64,000 bases of DNA from Forficula auricularia (GCA_024734495.1 JALMQS010000089.1:6522420-6586419); one strand, 5' to 3'; positions 1-10,110 are shown, counted from the stretch's first letter. The notes: generated from the sequence alone by a model not told the origin. Numbers and translations: made by a program.

Positions 1-597
1 CCATATTCTATACATGTTTTAAATTATTTGGTCCAAAATAACTTAATTACTTTGTATCCGAATACTCTGTTTTACCTCTGAGAATGTTATTAACACACTT
101 CCTGTTTCTGTAGCTAGTGAGGAAAGAGAAAGTTTTTATTCCAAATTAAAATTAATAAAACACTACTTAAGAAGTTCAAACAATACTTAGAAATTTGTCA
201 ATATTTTATAGTGAATCTACATTAGATACCACTCTAGACTAGAACTACTCTAATTAACGAATTTAATAAAGTTAAAGTTAGAAGAGGTAAAACTGTAGTA
301 GATAGTTGATATCATTATTTTAAATAACCTAGTTTATATTTTCAAAATAAAAATACTTTTCGTACATTTTGAGCATTTGTTTTTCTAAATTCCAAACGAA
401 GGTTATTTTAACGAAAAAACATTTAAGGGGCGTATGATTTCGAAAACCTGCATCATACTAAGAAAAAGTACCGCACGGCCCTGTTAAGATATGTCCATTT
501 TGTATATTTTATCTTTCTATGCTTAATTCAAAATGATTCATTTGATTGATATTACAAATGGAATTTGATCTTATATTAAAACTTTATTTTAGTATAA
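1..597. other. AT-rich intronic sequence
   Basis: No gene or recognisable mobile-element terminus seen. It lies downstream, in minus-strand sense, of the receptor exon at 5736-5863, so it is probably intron or 3' flank of that gene. Confidence 0.5.
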
Positions 598-1271
598 TAG
601 TCCAGGCAAATTACGATTTTAACATGATTTTATTACTGGAATACCTTTATTGGTACTCCAATACTACTATCCTAAGTCCCCCTCCCCCAAATCTGTGTTG
701 TGGAAATTTTTCTACGCTTCTCAAAATGAGAAAATTTCGGAGTTTTTTCAGTTTTTCTTGAATAGCTCTAAAACGGCTTATCAAATAAAAAAGATATCTA
801 TTAGATAAATTAAAGCTCTTTAAATTACGCGTAAAACAATAACAATTTCATCTATTTAGATTCAGTAGAACCGGTACTAGCTCCTGTCAAAAAACAGCCC
901 TCGGGATCACTTTTGAATATCCCTTAAACTCGTACTTTTTTCGATTTTTTCCCATTTTGATCTTGAAGCAGCACGTTTTCGACAAAGACAAAATAGATGA
1001 AATTGTTATCATTTTACGCGTAATTTAAAGAGCTTTAATTTATCTAATAGATATCTTCTTGATTTGATAAGCCGTTTTAGAGTTATTCAAGAAAAAGTGA
1101 AAAAATTCGAAATTTTCTCATTTTGAGGCGCGTAGAAAAATTTCCTCAACACAGATTTGGGAGAAAACTTAGGGTAGTAATATTGGAGTACCAATAAAGG
1201 TATTCCAGCAATAAAATCTTTACCGGGAATTATTTTCTGTTTATGCCATTTTTTCACGTAATTTTCCTAGA
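598..1271. repeat. Foldback (inverted-repeat) element, family A copy 1
   Basis: The left arm (about 598-830) reappears inverted at about 990-1270. Shared blocks include CTCAAAATGAGAAAATTTC, the GATATCTATTAGATAAATTAAAG block and the TTTATTGGTACTCCAATA block. The loop holds a block with GCACGTTTTCGACAAAGAC. The same family recurs as half copies at 3236-4110, 4881-5480 and 50330-50620 and as a giant hairpin at 54840-56185. I see no transposase; it is probably a non-autonomous foldback element. Confidence 0.7.
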
Positions 1272-1272
1272 C

Positions 1273-1961
1273 CAGGTCGGCAACCTTTTGCGACGGAAGA
1301 GCCAAAAGTTACAATTTACAATATTTCCCAGTTTTTAAAGAGGCACTAACATTTTTGTTTCAATATTATGGTATTTGATTAAGGATTAGCTATATAAATT
1401 TGATTTTTGATTTAAAATAAATAGCTTTAAATATGAAATATTTATTCGCACAAAACATATTAAAGTATTTAGGTAGCTCTTCTAGGATATTAAAATTAGT
1501 AATTAAATAATATAACTATAATTATTGAATAATAGATAGTTACATCAAGGGAGCATTGGCCTTACATGCCTTTTGAAAGTTTGGTTAAATCTGGCTGATC
1601 CATAGCAAGTGATAAAGCAGAAGCCAGTTGAATGTTTTCCACTTGCATATGTGTTACATTTGAAGTCATTTTAGCAGTTCTATCTTGTACTGTTTTAGCA
1701 GATAATGGCAAATCTTTGATTCTCTTCATGATTTCTGTTTTGGTTTTGAAATCACGAAACAGTTCTTCAGCTCCATGTATGAAACAATCTTTGACGTACT
1801 CACCATCTGTGAATAGTTTCCTTCTTTTTCTCTATTTTTTTTTTATGAGTTTTGAAAATAAAATAATATAATTATTAATATTTGCGCATGGAACTGGAGA
1901 GCCGCATCTTGACATCGAAAGAGCAGCATGCGGCTCGCGAGCCACGGGTTGCCGAACCCTG
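1273..1961 (-). mobile_element. hAT-type DNA transposon remnant
   Basis: The termini are inverted: left CAGGTCGGCAACC (1273), right GGTTGCCGAACCCTG (ending 1961). This is the CAGNGGTCGGCAACC style of hAT ends. The flanks TCCTAGAC and GCCTAGGC are an imperfect 8-bp target duplication (6 of 8 match). The inside holds a transposase fragment on the minus strand and another AT-rich stretch. It directly abuts the family A foldback on its left. Confidence 0.7.
1562..1833 (-). pseudogene. hAT transposase fragment (GTF2IRD2/ZBED-like type)
   Basis: An open minus-strand frame of about 90 codons reads RKRRKLFTDGEYVKDCF, then an acidic helix, then LPLSAKTVQDRTAKM, ending after LTKLSKGM at a stop. The 'KLFTDGEYVKDC' and 'LSxxTVxxR' blocks are typical of hAT transposases related to the GTF2IRD2, EPM2AIP1 and ZBED group, just upstream of the first catalytic Asp region. 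The rest of the protein (catalytic core and C-terminal dimerisation domain) is absent, so this is a dead fragment. It sits between hAT-style termini, which supports the call. Assignment is from motif recall only. Confidence 0.65.
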
Positions 1962-2267
1962 GCCTAGGCTATATTTTGATATTGAGAAAGTGTGATAATA
2001 ATTTGTAATTTTGTATCTTTTAATTTAATTTTCTTTATTTTCTTTATAAAATTCAAAAATTATTAACAATTTTTAGACAAATTTATTTTTTAAACTGAAA
2101 GTTTCAATTATTTTTGTTAAGCAATTTGAACTGCGAAAGTTGAATAATATGATAAATATATATGAATATATATATATACTATATATAAACAATTTCCTAT
2201 GTTAATTCTACATTAAGAAAGTTATTTTATTATTTTTTGATTTTATTTGAAAAGGAAAAATAAATAG
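1962..2267. other. AT-rich spacer
   Basis: Low-complexity AT-rich sequence including a TATATATA stretch near 2157-2185. No gene seen. Confidence 0.5.
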
Positions 2268-2342
2268 AGCATCCGACGGGTTTCGAACCCGTGTCTCTCT
2301 CCTTTACGCGAAGAGCGGCTTAACCAACTAGACCACGGATTC
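2268..2342 (-). tRNA. tRNA-like gene or tRNA pseudogene, anticodon position reads CGT
   Basis: The minus strand folds as a tRNA. Acceptor GAATCCG pairs 6 of 7 with CGGATGC; the D arm is GTCT-AGTTGGTTA-AGCC; the anticodon stem is CTCTT/AGGAG with loop CGCGTAA; the T arm is ACGGG-TTCGAAA-CCCGT. A box-like (TGGTCTAGTTGG) and B box (GGTTCGAAACC) promoter elements are present. If taken literally the anticodon is CGT (Thr), but position 33, nearly always U, is G, and the acceptor has one mismatch. It is therefore more likely a pseudogene or tRNA-derived repeat head than a working tRNA. Confidence 0.5.
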
Positions 2343-3235
2343 TCCCGCCGAATAAGCTCTTGAGATGGAATGTCATTTTTAACAATATTATTTATTAACA
2401 ATATTTATTGAATATGTTAGTTTAAGAGTTAATAGAACAAATTATATGGTTATTTGTAGAAATTTTAAAATTAATTTGCTATTTAATAAATATTTTATTG
2501 GTGGCTCGATTTTTTGCACCAGCAGTGTATTTCGGTAAATTAAAAATGCCCAGACCAGCTACACAAATGGCGAATAATTTCTCGTTAAATAATCAAAAGC
2601 TAATCGATAAGGCGGTTAAAAATTTATCGATATTTAATGTAAAATTAATTGAAATAATAATTATTCATTGGGGTAAATCAGGGCAATTTCTATATTTTCA
2701 AACAACCACATTTATGAATAGATAATATGGAACATCTATTTAAATCAATTTTATTAATGATATAGAGGGTCATTATTTTGTCATCGGTATCATTATATCT
2801 TATATAGGTACTTATCGAAAATGAGTATATTTTTTGTCTCTATTTGTTCACTTAAAGTAGAGAAATTTATTATTTTAAAATGGATTTATGTAAATGAACC
2901 TCTAAAGATTAATGTTTTTGGATTCGGATGCGTTGCTTTTCCACAAATAGACATTAAAAAATAACATCATCATTTAGAGTATTTTTTTATGAATGATAAA
3001 TTTATTCGCAATTCAGAATTGTGGAGAGAGAGAGAAAAAAATTATATAATAATGGATTTTTCATAAATATATTATATACGACTACATTACGAGAATCTCT
3101 GGCTAATAATTTTGCGGATTCTCTAATCAAAGTTAAAAAAAATACACTTCTGCCGGCCAATAAATATTCACAAGCTGTAAATAATTTTAATCGTCGTTAG
3201 GCATCCCAAATAAGAGTTATATGAGTTTGCTAAAG
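2343..3235. other. AT-rich intronic stretch
   Basis: No coding or repeat structure recognised apart from a short GA run near 3025. A short open frame near 2498-2725 has no domain and AT-driven codon content; I do not call it. Confidence 0.4.
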
Positions 3236-4110
3236 TTTCTGGGTGGTGCTAAATTTTTGAAGGCCTAAAAACCACGAAAATTTTGGACTTTTTTCAGATT
3301 TTTCCTTATAACTCGAAAACCATCTTTTCCACAGAAAATTTCACTCTTACTAAAATGAAAGAGCACAAATTCTTGCATCTAATAACGTACTTAAAAGTTA
3401 AAATCTGTTTAGCCGTTTAGCCACAATCGATCTTCAAAGATAGGCAATTTTTACTAACTTAGGGGAAAAGTGAATTATGCTCATTAGGTGGTCACAAGAA
3501 ACCACTCTTCGACTTTTTTGGTGTTGGCCACCATAATAGTTGGCAATTGGCTAAAAAATGAGATCGGTAAAGTTTCATCTTAATTGGACAACGGTAATCC
3601 ATGCCGCAATGAGGTTGAAGTTTTTGAAATTGAAGTTTTTCATACATAAAATGAAAACCACTCACCCTAGAAACTTGATTCTTATCTCATTTTCTAAGAA
3701 ATTTTGTTGGCTTGAAGTTTGACTTGAGCCACTTTTTTGTTAAAATTTTTGGATTTGAAGATATCCAGAATTTTCCAAGACAGGATCCGAATTCTCAAAA
3801 GTGTTTTCTTATTAGAACTTGGAATAAGAAAAAAGAGGTCGCTGAACATATTCTTCTGGGACTAAAAGTTCACTTTTTATGAATCACACCAGTTACTTGA
3901 CCCTTCAGGAGTCTATGTTTCAAATTTCAAGTCAATCGGTTAAGCCGTTTAATCTGGAGGTCGGTGAACATAGAGATATAGAATTCCAAAACTATTCTAT
4001 TGATTTTTATTTAGATCAATTTTTAACTGTCTCATTTGAGAAGTCCATCAAAAACAAACAGACTTTAAAATTAAAGAGTATTCCCTAGGGAAGAACTCAC
4101 TTTCGAAGTT
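3236..4110. repeat. Family A half copy
   Basis: Shares with 4881-5480 and 55220-55500 the blocks ATGAAAACCACTCA, CTAGAAACTTGATTC and TTATAACTCGAAAAC plus the 'aagatatccag' block. Unlike copies 598-1271 and 54840-56185 there is no inverted partner next to it, so it is a diverged single-arm copy. Confidence 0.55.
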
Positions 4111-4880
4111 AAATAAAATTATCAAACATGGGATAGCCTATATGTGAACTGGTCGAAATGAATGTCCAGGCCATAGCTTTGAATTAAATCAAAAACTAGA
4201 TAATTAAAATCTTACTATATTTATCTATACTTATATAATGATCGGCTTACGACGGCGGCGTGATTGGCCTAAGAGATCCGATGGAGGCCAATGATTGGCC
4301 GTGCTTATGCAATGCGTTAAACAAATATATGGGAGTTTAAAAAAAATTTTAAATATAAAGTTTTCAAACAAAAATACTTAAAAGCTATTTGTCCTAGAAG
4401 AGTCCTCATATTTAAAAGGAGAGATATGACTAATTGCTAATGAGCCCAAAATTTAGTGAAGGAGTGAATTATTTCATTAATTATCATTTACTATTATATT
4501 CCGTGATTAGAAAAACATTTTGGGTTCTTCTCAAACTTGACAATACCATTGGCGTATTTGCGGAGGGGGGGGGGTGATATTAATTATTTTATTACAAGGG
4601 ATCGGAGGGGGTGATTATAAATTATTTTAATTTATTATTTTGATTTCATTAACATTTTATTCTATTTATTTATTTATCTATTTTTTTTAATGCAAGTTTC
4701 TGAATCGATTCACTGGGTGTATGACTGGTATCGCCGTCTGGTGGTTCTAAATAGGTACTTTTGCCTCATTTATAGCCCAGTCTATAGAGGGCTTTCAGCT
4801 TACATTAATTGCGGTAAAATCTTTTTTTTTTCTATGATCTTTTGGTATGGTGTGGGTATGCCAAATCTAAGTTTGTGACC
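4111..4880. other. AT-rich stretch with G-run
   Basis: Contains a G homopolymer at about 4563-4574 and T-rich runs. The short open frame 4690-4878 shows no domain. Nothing else recognised. Confidence 0.4.
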
Positions 4881-5480
4881 CCGAAAGTGTAGGGGACAAC
4901 TTTTGGTGGCCGAAAAACTTCGAAATTTTCGGACTTTTTTTCAGTTTTTAGCTTATAACTCGAAAACAGTTCACATTTTGTGAATAACCGTTCTATGGTA
5001 AATTAAAGAGGACAAAATTGTGCGTTGATTAAAAAAAAGAAATGCAAAATTGGTACAGTAGTTCGATTTTTAAATGAGATCCAAAAAACAGCCCCCCGGG
5101 AACATTTTTGAATATTCCAAAAACTCGAACTTTTTTAGATTTTTCCCATTTTGACAATGAAAAAGCACGTTTTCGACAAAGACCACTCTATACATTTTTA
5201 AACTAGATTAAATTTGCTTCAAATCAAATAAAGTTTGATCTTACTTGGATAACCCGTGCCGCAATGAGGTTGATGTTTTGAAAAAATGCAATTTTTTGCA
5301 AAAAAATCGCAGTTTTTCCTTCATAAAATGAAAACCACTCATCCTAGAACTTGATTTCTATCTCGTTCTCTAGGAAATTTTGTTGACTTGAATGTTTTGT
5401 TAAAACTCTTAGATTTTTATAGATAGGCAGCATTTTCTATGACAGGAAATGATCCATTGTTTCAAAAAATCGCAGTTATC
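4881..5480. repeat. Family A half copy
   Basis: Contains GCACGTTTTCGACAAAGACC, ATGAAAACCACTCATCCTAG and the GATTTTTCCCATTTTGA block in the same order as the left arm of the 54840-56185 hairpin. No coding content. Confidence 0.6.
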
Positions 5481-5599
5481 CTTCATAAATTCATTATTGT
5501 GCGACGACGCCGAAGCGATTTTTTTAATTTTAACACCCACATATAAGTTCATTATACATAAAATTTATTAAAATTAGGAAATTCGAATTATTATTTTAA

Positions 5600-5639
5600 A
5601 ACTAATAAGACATCCGCCGAAGGCGAGCTTCCCAGCTAG
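5600..5639 (+). mobile_element. Helitron-like 3' terminus
   Basis: A short hairpin CGCCGAAGGCG (5615-5625) lies ten bases before CTAG, followed by T (5636-5640). A hairpin then CTRR, with T after it, is the known Helitron 3' end. The same end, with variations, is at 9968 (minus) and 15896 (plus). I did not find the matching 5' TC end. Confidence 0.5.
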
Positions 5640-5735
5640 TAGTAATGATAATATATTAATCATAGTTAAATTATGTAATATTGCTAAAATATGAAAAGAC
5701 TAATTGTTTTGTGTGGAAAAATATGTATTACTCAC

Positions 5736-5863
5736 CCCAACTGCCTAATAATGTTGGCAACTGAAATCCAAAACTGAAGAACCAACAAAAGACGATCATG
5801 CAGACAATCCAATGTGGCTTGTATACCCGAGCATAAATGGAATGGTGAGCAATCATTATATAC
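5736..5863 (-). CDS. Tre1: Tre1/moody-like GPCR, exon with the end of NRY, second intracellular loop and TM4
   Basis: On the minus strand a polypyrimidine-CAG acceptor precedes GTATATAATG and a GTGAGT donor follows. The 128-base exon encodes RYIMIAHHSIYARVYKP, then a Trp-rich TM4 (HWIVCMIVFCWFFSFGF) and QLPTLLGSWG. The first base completes the Arg split by the upstream exon (25633-25803), giving an intact NRY motif at the end of TM3; NRY instead of DRY is known for Drosophila Tre1. The second loop (HHSIYARVYK) and 'QLPTLLGxWG' after TM4 match the Tre1/moody class of orphan rhodopsin-family receptors used in germ-cell and glial migration or barrier formation. The exon ends in phase 1, so TM5-TM7 exons must lie to the left of the window. 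Distinguishing Tre1 from moody needs the full protein. Confidence 0.85.
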
Positions 5864-5937
5864 CTGAAAAAAGACAAGTTTCAATCATTCTCTTGGTAGA
5901 AATGAAATGTAGATAAAATATGAATAAATACAAAATA

Positions 5938-6230
5938 TATATAAGTTCAGTGAGGCTTCCGCGGATAGGTTCTATGTCATTAGAGGTTTTTCGGGTTTCT
6001 CCGCGTGGGTTTGAGAGTTTTACTCGACGTTTCGGCTCTCCTTTTGGAGCCATTTTCAAGAAAGGGGGTGGGTGGTCTACGTGTTCTTAAACTTGTAGTC
6101 CAAGGTTCGTTTTGGAGGGTGTCTTCCGAGTGAATTTCTTCAGTCGGAAGGTGGGGTAGATTTGGATATTTAGGAAGTTTTGGGTGTTTTGTTTGGGTGT
6201 TTTGTGGTTGAAGCTGTATTACTTACATTA
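5938..6230. repeat. Terminal-repeat-like copy with CTTGAAAATGGC...GCCGAAACGTCG hairpin
   Basis: Minus strand reads CTTGAAAATGGCTCC, a short A-rich loop, GGAGAGCCGAAACGTCGAG; the stem GGCTCC/GGAGagCC ends in GAAACGTCG exactly as in the hammerhead-type repeats elsewhere here. A second copy is at 8735-9030 with the same flank order (GAGGTTTTTCGGGTTTCT). Probably a PLE or similar non-coding terminal repeat. Short open frames inside are not genes. Confidence 0.55.
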
Positions 6231-6650
6231 TGGTGGCTGACGTCTCGGCTGTTGCTGTCTTGAGAATGTTGGGCACTATCAATACGTTCACTGTCACTGT
6301 TTGTAAGCAAAACAAAGCTACAAACAGTGACATGTGTGATATGTGTGTATGTTTATTTTCATCAAGCAGAGGACAACCTCTTTGTTTCTCTTTACATATA
6401 AAGTTTTAGGAAACTTTTCTATAGTTATTTCTTTCTCACCCTTTAGTAGCCGAATAATGCAAAACCTTAGTTTATATTATGCTTCCCCAAGATTGAACTT
6501 CGAATGGTATAAACTAAAATTGTAAATTTTGGAGAAAGTAATTTTGGTAGGTATTGCCAGTACTTTGGGTCAACGAGAATAGAGGCAATGCTGGCCAACC
6601 TAACTCTAACTACTGTTTGTCTATAAAGTTAGATATGCTAATGCAAGGTA
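6231..6650. other. Intronic stretch with a 14-bp inverted repeat
   Basis: Contains TGTCACTGTTTGTA (about 6292) and its inverse TACAAACAGTGACA (to about 6332) around a 13-base loop. Nothing else recognised. Confidence 0.4.
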
Positions 6651-7550
6651 TACTACTGTTGGCAATAAATAGTAAGACTTTTTAATTTAAATTTCGCGCG
6701 GAAACCCATTCGTCGAAATATATTTTTTCTAGGTTGGTATGACTGTCAGTGACATCTGTGCCAAATGTCACATCAAAATAATCATTGGTGTTTAGTATAC
6801 GCTTGTCTTTTTGAAGTACAAAAAGTGCATTCGGTGATTTTTACAATGAGTGAAATTATTCAACAAAGAAGTTCCATTAAATTTTGTGTGCGGAATCAAA
6901 TTTCTGGTGCCGAAACGTTCAGAATGTTGCAAAAGGCCTTCGCTGATAATTGTATGTCGCGAGCAAGTGTTTTTGATTGGTACAATCTGTTCAAAGAGGG
7001 TCGAGAAATGCAAGTCAAAAGCAAGTCAAAAATCAAGGTCCTGTTGACAGTTTTCTTTGATTATCGAGGTGTGGTGCACTCCGAATTCCTTCCGACTGGC
7101 CAAACTGTCAACAAGGAATACTATTTGAGTGTTATGCGTCGTTTGCGCGAAGCTATTCGTAAAAAGAGGCCGGAATTATGGGCCGACAACTCTTGGTTTT
7201 TGCACCACGATAATGCACCTTCGCCAAACATTCAATCAATATCGTTCCACAACCACCGTATTCGCCTGATTTAGGTCCTTGTGACTTCTGGCTGTTCAGC
7301 AAACTCAAACGATCGCTCCGAGGAAACTGTTTTGAGTCAATTGAAGATATTAAACGCGAATCGCTACGCGCATTGAAGGCTATTCCGGAAATTGGCTTTA
7401 ACAACTGTTTCGAGGATTGGAAAAAACGTTGGCGCAAGTGTATTGAGGCCAAGGGGGATTACTTTGAGGGGGACGAAATAGATTTGGAAATATAAATAAA
7501 GAATTTTAAAATTAAGAACAAAGTCTTACTATTTATTGCCCACAGTAGTA
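6651..7550 (+). mobile_element. mariner element, internally deleted
   Basis: Inverted termini TACTACTGTTGGCAATAAAT (left) and its near-perfect inverse ending 7550 bound a 900-bp element. TA precedes the left end; the right flank is TG, one base off a TA duplication. Full mariners are about 1.3 kb, so about 0.4 kb is lost from the middle of the transposase gene. Confidence 0.8.
6846..7495 (+). pseudogene. mariner transposase, deleted and frameshifted
   Basis: The frame opens at MSEIIQQRSSIKFCVRNQ, an N-terminal helix-turn-helix with FRMLQKAFADNCMSRA and 'VFDWYNLFKEGRE'. At about codon 56 it jumps straight to VLLTVFFDYRGVVHSEFLP, so the second half of the DNA-binding region and the first catalytic Asp (the TGDE block) are missing. 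The second catalytic Asp survives in FLHHDNAPS. After a frameshift near 7230 the third catalytic region PPYSPDLGPCDFWLF follows, then the C-terminal NCFEDWKKRWRKCIE and a stop after EIDLEI. The protein cannot be catalytically active. The order of blocks is that of the mariner D34D family; the relatives best known to me are the SETMAR-type and insect mariners. Confidence 0.8.
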
Positions 7551-7941
7551 TGTGATATATACCTACCTATATGTATTCTGATATTTCTATCTAGAATTTT
7601 CGAACTTTAATCTAATTTCATTTGGACTTTAACTAAGTGGTTAAAAGCTGGCAAATTGCATGAGTAAATATGTTAATTAACAGCCAGCCATTTGCCACCC
7701 GTGAAAAACTCTGAATAATAATAAGTTGTGCTTTATTTAAAAATCTTGATCCTTGTCTAATTACGGGAAAGGATTTGTGCAAATAAAGAACTTTTTTTAT
7801 TCAGTTTTAATTAAGGGTTTATTCCTATTCAATATATAATTCAAATAAAGTACTTAAAAACTGAGGGTGGATTTAGGTTTTAATTGTTATATTTTACTTT
7901 TTAACCGAATTCAAAAAAGGAGGAGGTTATCAATTTGACAT
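7551..7941. other. AT-rich spacer
   Basis: No gene seen between the mariner right end and the start of the Helitron-like copy. Confidence 0.4.
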
Positions 7942-8728
7942 AATCTTATTATATTAAACGAGCAATTCTTGTATATGTATATTTATTGGATGAAATTCAT
8001 GGGTTAAGGGCTATTTGTGTTGACAATTCGATCTGTCACGGTCTCATCTTCGGCTAAGTTGTTTTTGATGGGTTTTTGTTAATTGAAATAATTATTCACA
8101 GGTGGTTGTCTCAAATAAAAATGTAATAATTACATTTTTATTCAAATTCTTTTTAATAAATAATTAGTTTTTTAATTTTAAATTCCACTAATAGATCATT
8201 ACAAGTGTAAATATATATTAAAAGTTAAGCAATTTAATAAATTATAAATCAAGTTTTAAATCTCACAAATATTTTTTCTATATTAGAATTGATGAACTCA
8301 AAAATTGTTATTTAATTAAAAAAAAGAATTATACGGTATTTATTTATATACTTATATCGAGGGGTGAACCGCGACCTAATATCTTGTACACCTACTTCCA
8401 ATTCCACTTTCATTTCCAAGTAGAAGACAATAGATGAAGAGGCATTAGCTAATGAATTCCAAAATAATTCCAAAGACGTGTACACCTAATTCCAATCGGG
8501 GTTCACCCCTCGATTTTATACACATAATCTGTGGATCACTAGAAGGCTAGAAATGCAAAAACTGGGTGCGAGGGCCGGGGTGGGTGCAGGGTGTGGTGGG
8601 GTGCAGGAAGTGGGGTTGAAGTGGTGGGGGTTCGAGGGGGGGGGGGGGGCGAGGTGTGTGTGGGTGGGTTTCTGGGATTAATATATAAGCAAAAAGTTAC
8701 CGAGCTTAGCTCGGTGGCCAGGTAGTAT
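7942..8728 (+). mobile_element. Helitron-like non-autonomous element, copy 1 (family E)
   Basis: Starts near TTATATTAAACGAGCAA and carries GATCTGTCACGGTCTCATCT, a GC-rich G-run block (about 8560-8670) and a terminal hairpin CCGAGCTTAGCTCGG followed by TGGCCAGGTA (to 8728). Copies with the same order are at 11532-12308, 18098-19620 (minus), 36185-37140 (minus), 37541-39537 and 59600-60407. No protein coding. A hairpin near the 3' end and absence of TIRs suggest a Helitron, but the last bases are not a clear CTRR. Confidence 0.55.
8358..8512. mobile_element. MITE with GAGGGGTGAACC inverted termini, copy 1
   Basis: A 155-bp element with CGAGGGGTGAACCGCGA at the left and the inverse TCGGGGTTCACCCCTCG at the right. 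Inside, GTACACCTA and CCAATTCCA blocks occur near both ends. It lies within the Helitron-like copy. A second copy, itself interrupted, is at 45373-45742. Confidence 0.7.
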
Positions 8729-8734
8729 ATATCT

Positions 8735-9030
8735 ATATGTTCATTGAGGTTTCCGCGAATGGGTTCAATGTTCTATGTTATTAGAGGTTTTTCGGGTTTC
8801 TGAGGATATTTGAGGTTTTTTCGACTTTTTGGCTCCTTTTTGGGAGCCATTTTCAAGAGAGTGGGGATGGGTTGTTTCCGTGGTCTCAGCTTGGTTATCC
8901 AATGTTTTCAGATTGAATTTCATCATTCTGAAGACAGGATTGGGGGATAGGTTTGGAGATTTAGGAGGTTTTGGTTGTGGGGAAACAGAAGCTTGAGAGA
9001 CGTTATTTTCACTCGCACGGTACTTTGGGC
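8735..9030. repeat. Second copy of the 5938-6230 repeat
   Basis: Same flank order as the copy at 5938. Minus strand has CTTGAAAATGGCTCCC, an A-run, GGAGCCAAAAAGTCG. The GAAACG core seen in the other copy is decayed here to AAAAAG. Confidence 0.55.
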
Positions 9031-9039
9031 ACATTTAAT

Positions 9040-9282
9040 AATATAAGATAAAAAAATTTGGTAACGCACAGACTAACAGACTAACAGATATTTTGACAAA
9101 ACAGCTATTATCTCGAAAAATATAATTTTTTCGATATTCACTTATTAGGGCTTTTTTGTAGACCGAAATGCCATGGTTTCGTTCAATTTTTTGAATCAAA
9201 ACAGTTTCAGCCGTTTTTGAGATATTTCGAAAAAAGAGGCGAAAAAAACACTTTTTACTACCCTGTAGGGTAAAATAAAAAA
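9040..9282. repeat. Family C, right-end fragment
   Basis: Shares TTTGAGATATTTCGAAAAAA, CACTTATTAG and CCTGTAGGGTAAA with the right half of the element at 40469-41176. The left end of that family is at 28205-28400. No gene. Confidence 0.6.
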
Positions 9283-9345
9283 AAATTGAAGGAGACAATA
9301 AAAGAGTGTGTCTTCTGCTGGAATTATAAATTTTATTTATAACGA

Positions 9346-9371
9346 GACTATAGTTTCAAGGGCTTCATCAG
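9346..9371 (-). ncRNA. Hammerhead ribozyme-like motif
   Basis: Minus strand: CTGATGA, a short weak stem, then GAAACTATAGTC. The conserved core (CUGANGA and GAAA) and a GUC triplet are present, but stem II (AAGCCCTT) is very weak, so this copy is probably degraded. Confidence 0.5.
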
Positions 9372-9433
9372 TCTATTACAATTGATTCACAGGAATTAAT
9401 GTATGTATGGAACTTTCTATCAATTGTAATAGA

Positions 9434-9468
9434 CTGATGAAGAAAGGAAATCCCTCGAAACTATAGTC
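9434..9468 (+). ncRNA. Hammerhead ribozyme, best conserved core of the window
   Basis: Reads CTGATGA, a partly paired stem II (AG.AAGGaaaTCCCTC), then GAAACTATAGTC. After GAAA the bases A-C and G-T can pair around a TATA loop, placing the GUC cleavage triplet at 9466-9468: this is the very short stem III known in Penelope-type hammerheads. Stem I would form between AATAGA before the core and TCGTTATA after it, only partly paired. Confidence 0.6.
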
Positions 9469-9530
9469 TCGTTATAAATAAAATTTACAATTCCAGCAGA
9501 AGAAACACTCTTTTATTGTCTCCTTCAATA

Positions 9531-9967
9531 TATAAAAATTCTGCTACCCTCGGCAAAAAAACAATCACTTAAAAAAAAAATGATTGAATTCGTTTGCCGA
9601 ATGTATAAAGTAATCAATATAAAATGAAATAAATCAAGCTACCTTTGATATAATTTGTTTAGAGGATATTTTATAAATTGTCAAAATCAATTGTGGCTTG
9701 AAGGTGTTTATTGCCCTCGATAAAATACGCTATTGGCAGGTGTCATTTTTGTTTTTGTCACACTTTCCCTGAAAACTCATGACTCCGTCAGAATTTTCTA
9801 TTTCTATTTTGGCATATAAACATTTATAAATGCACCTCATATTTTTACTATTCTCTCATTTTTCTAATCTTGGGTTCAGAAAAATAAATTTTATATAAAA
9901 ATAAACTGATATGGTTGGTCATCCACATGACTTTACCATACACCTGGCCCCTCTATTATATTCAATA
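9531..9967. other. AT-rich spacer with a family C left-end scrap
   Basis: Positions about 9915-9955 (CATGACTTTACCATACACCT) resemble the family C left end. Otherwise nothing recognised. Confidence 0.4.
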
Positions 9968-10110
9968 CTAGCTGCAAGGCCCGCCTTCGGCAGCCCTCTT
10001 GCTAGCCAGGGAGCACGCCCCCTGGACCCCCAGCCCTCGAACCCCCCCACTCCATTCCGCACCCTAACCCACTAACCCCCCTCACCCCACCCCCCTTCAC
10101 TTGGTGATCC
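9968..10110 (-). mobile_element. Helitron-like 3' end (minus)
   Basis: On the minus strand a CTGCCGAAGGCGGG hairpin is followed by CCTTGCAG and CTAG, then T. A C-rich block follows at 10010-10100. Same terminus family as 5600-5639 and 15841-15896. Confidence 0.55.

Larger units (their letters stand above)
9283..9530. mobile_element. Head-to-head PLE-type terminal repeats
   Basis: TTGAAGGAGACAATAAAAGA at the left returns inverted at the right (to about 9530), with TCTTCTGCTGGAATT and its inverse inside. Each arm carries one hammerhead-type core (9346-9371 minus, 9434-9468 plus). Inverted arrangement of terminal repeats with hammerhead motifs is a known feature of Penelope-like elements. A third, bracketing copy is at 13738-14143. 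Confidence 0.6.
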
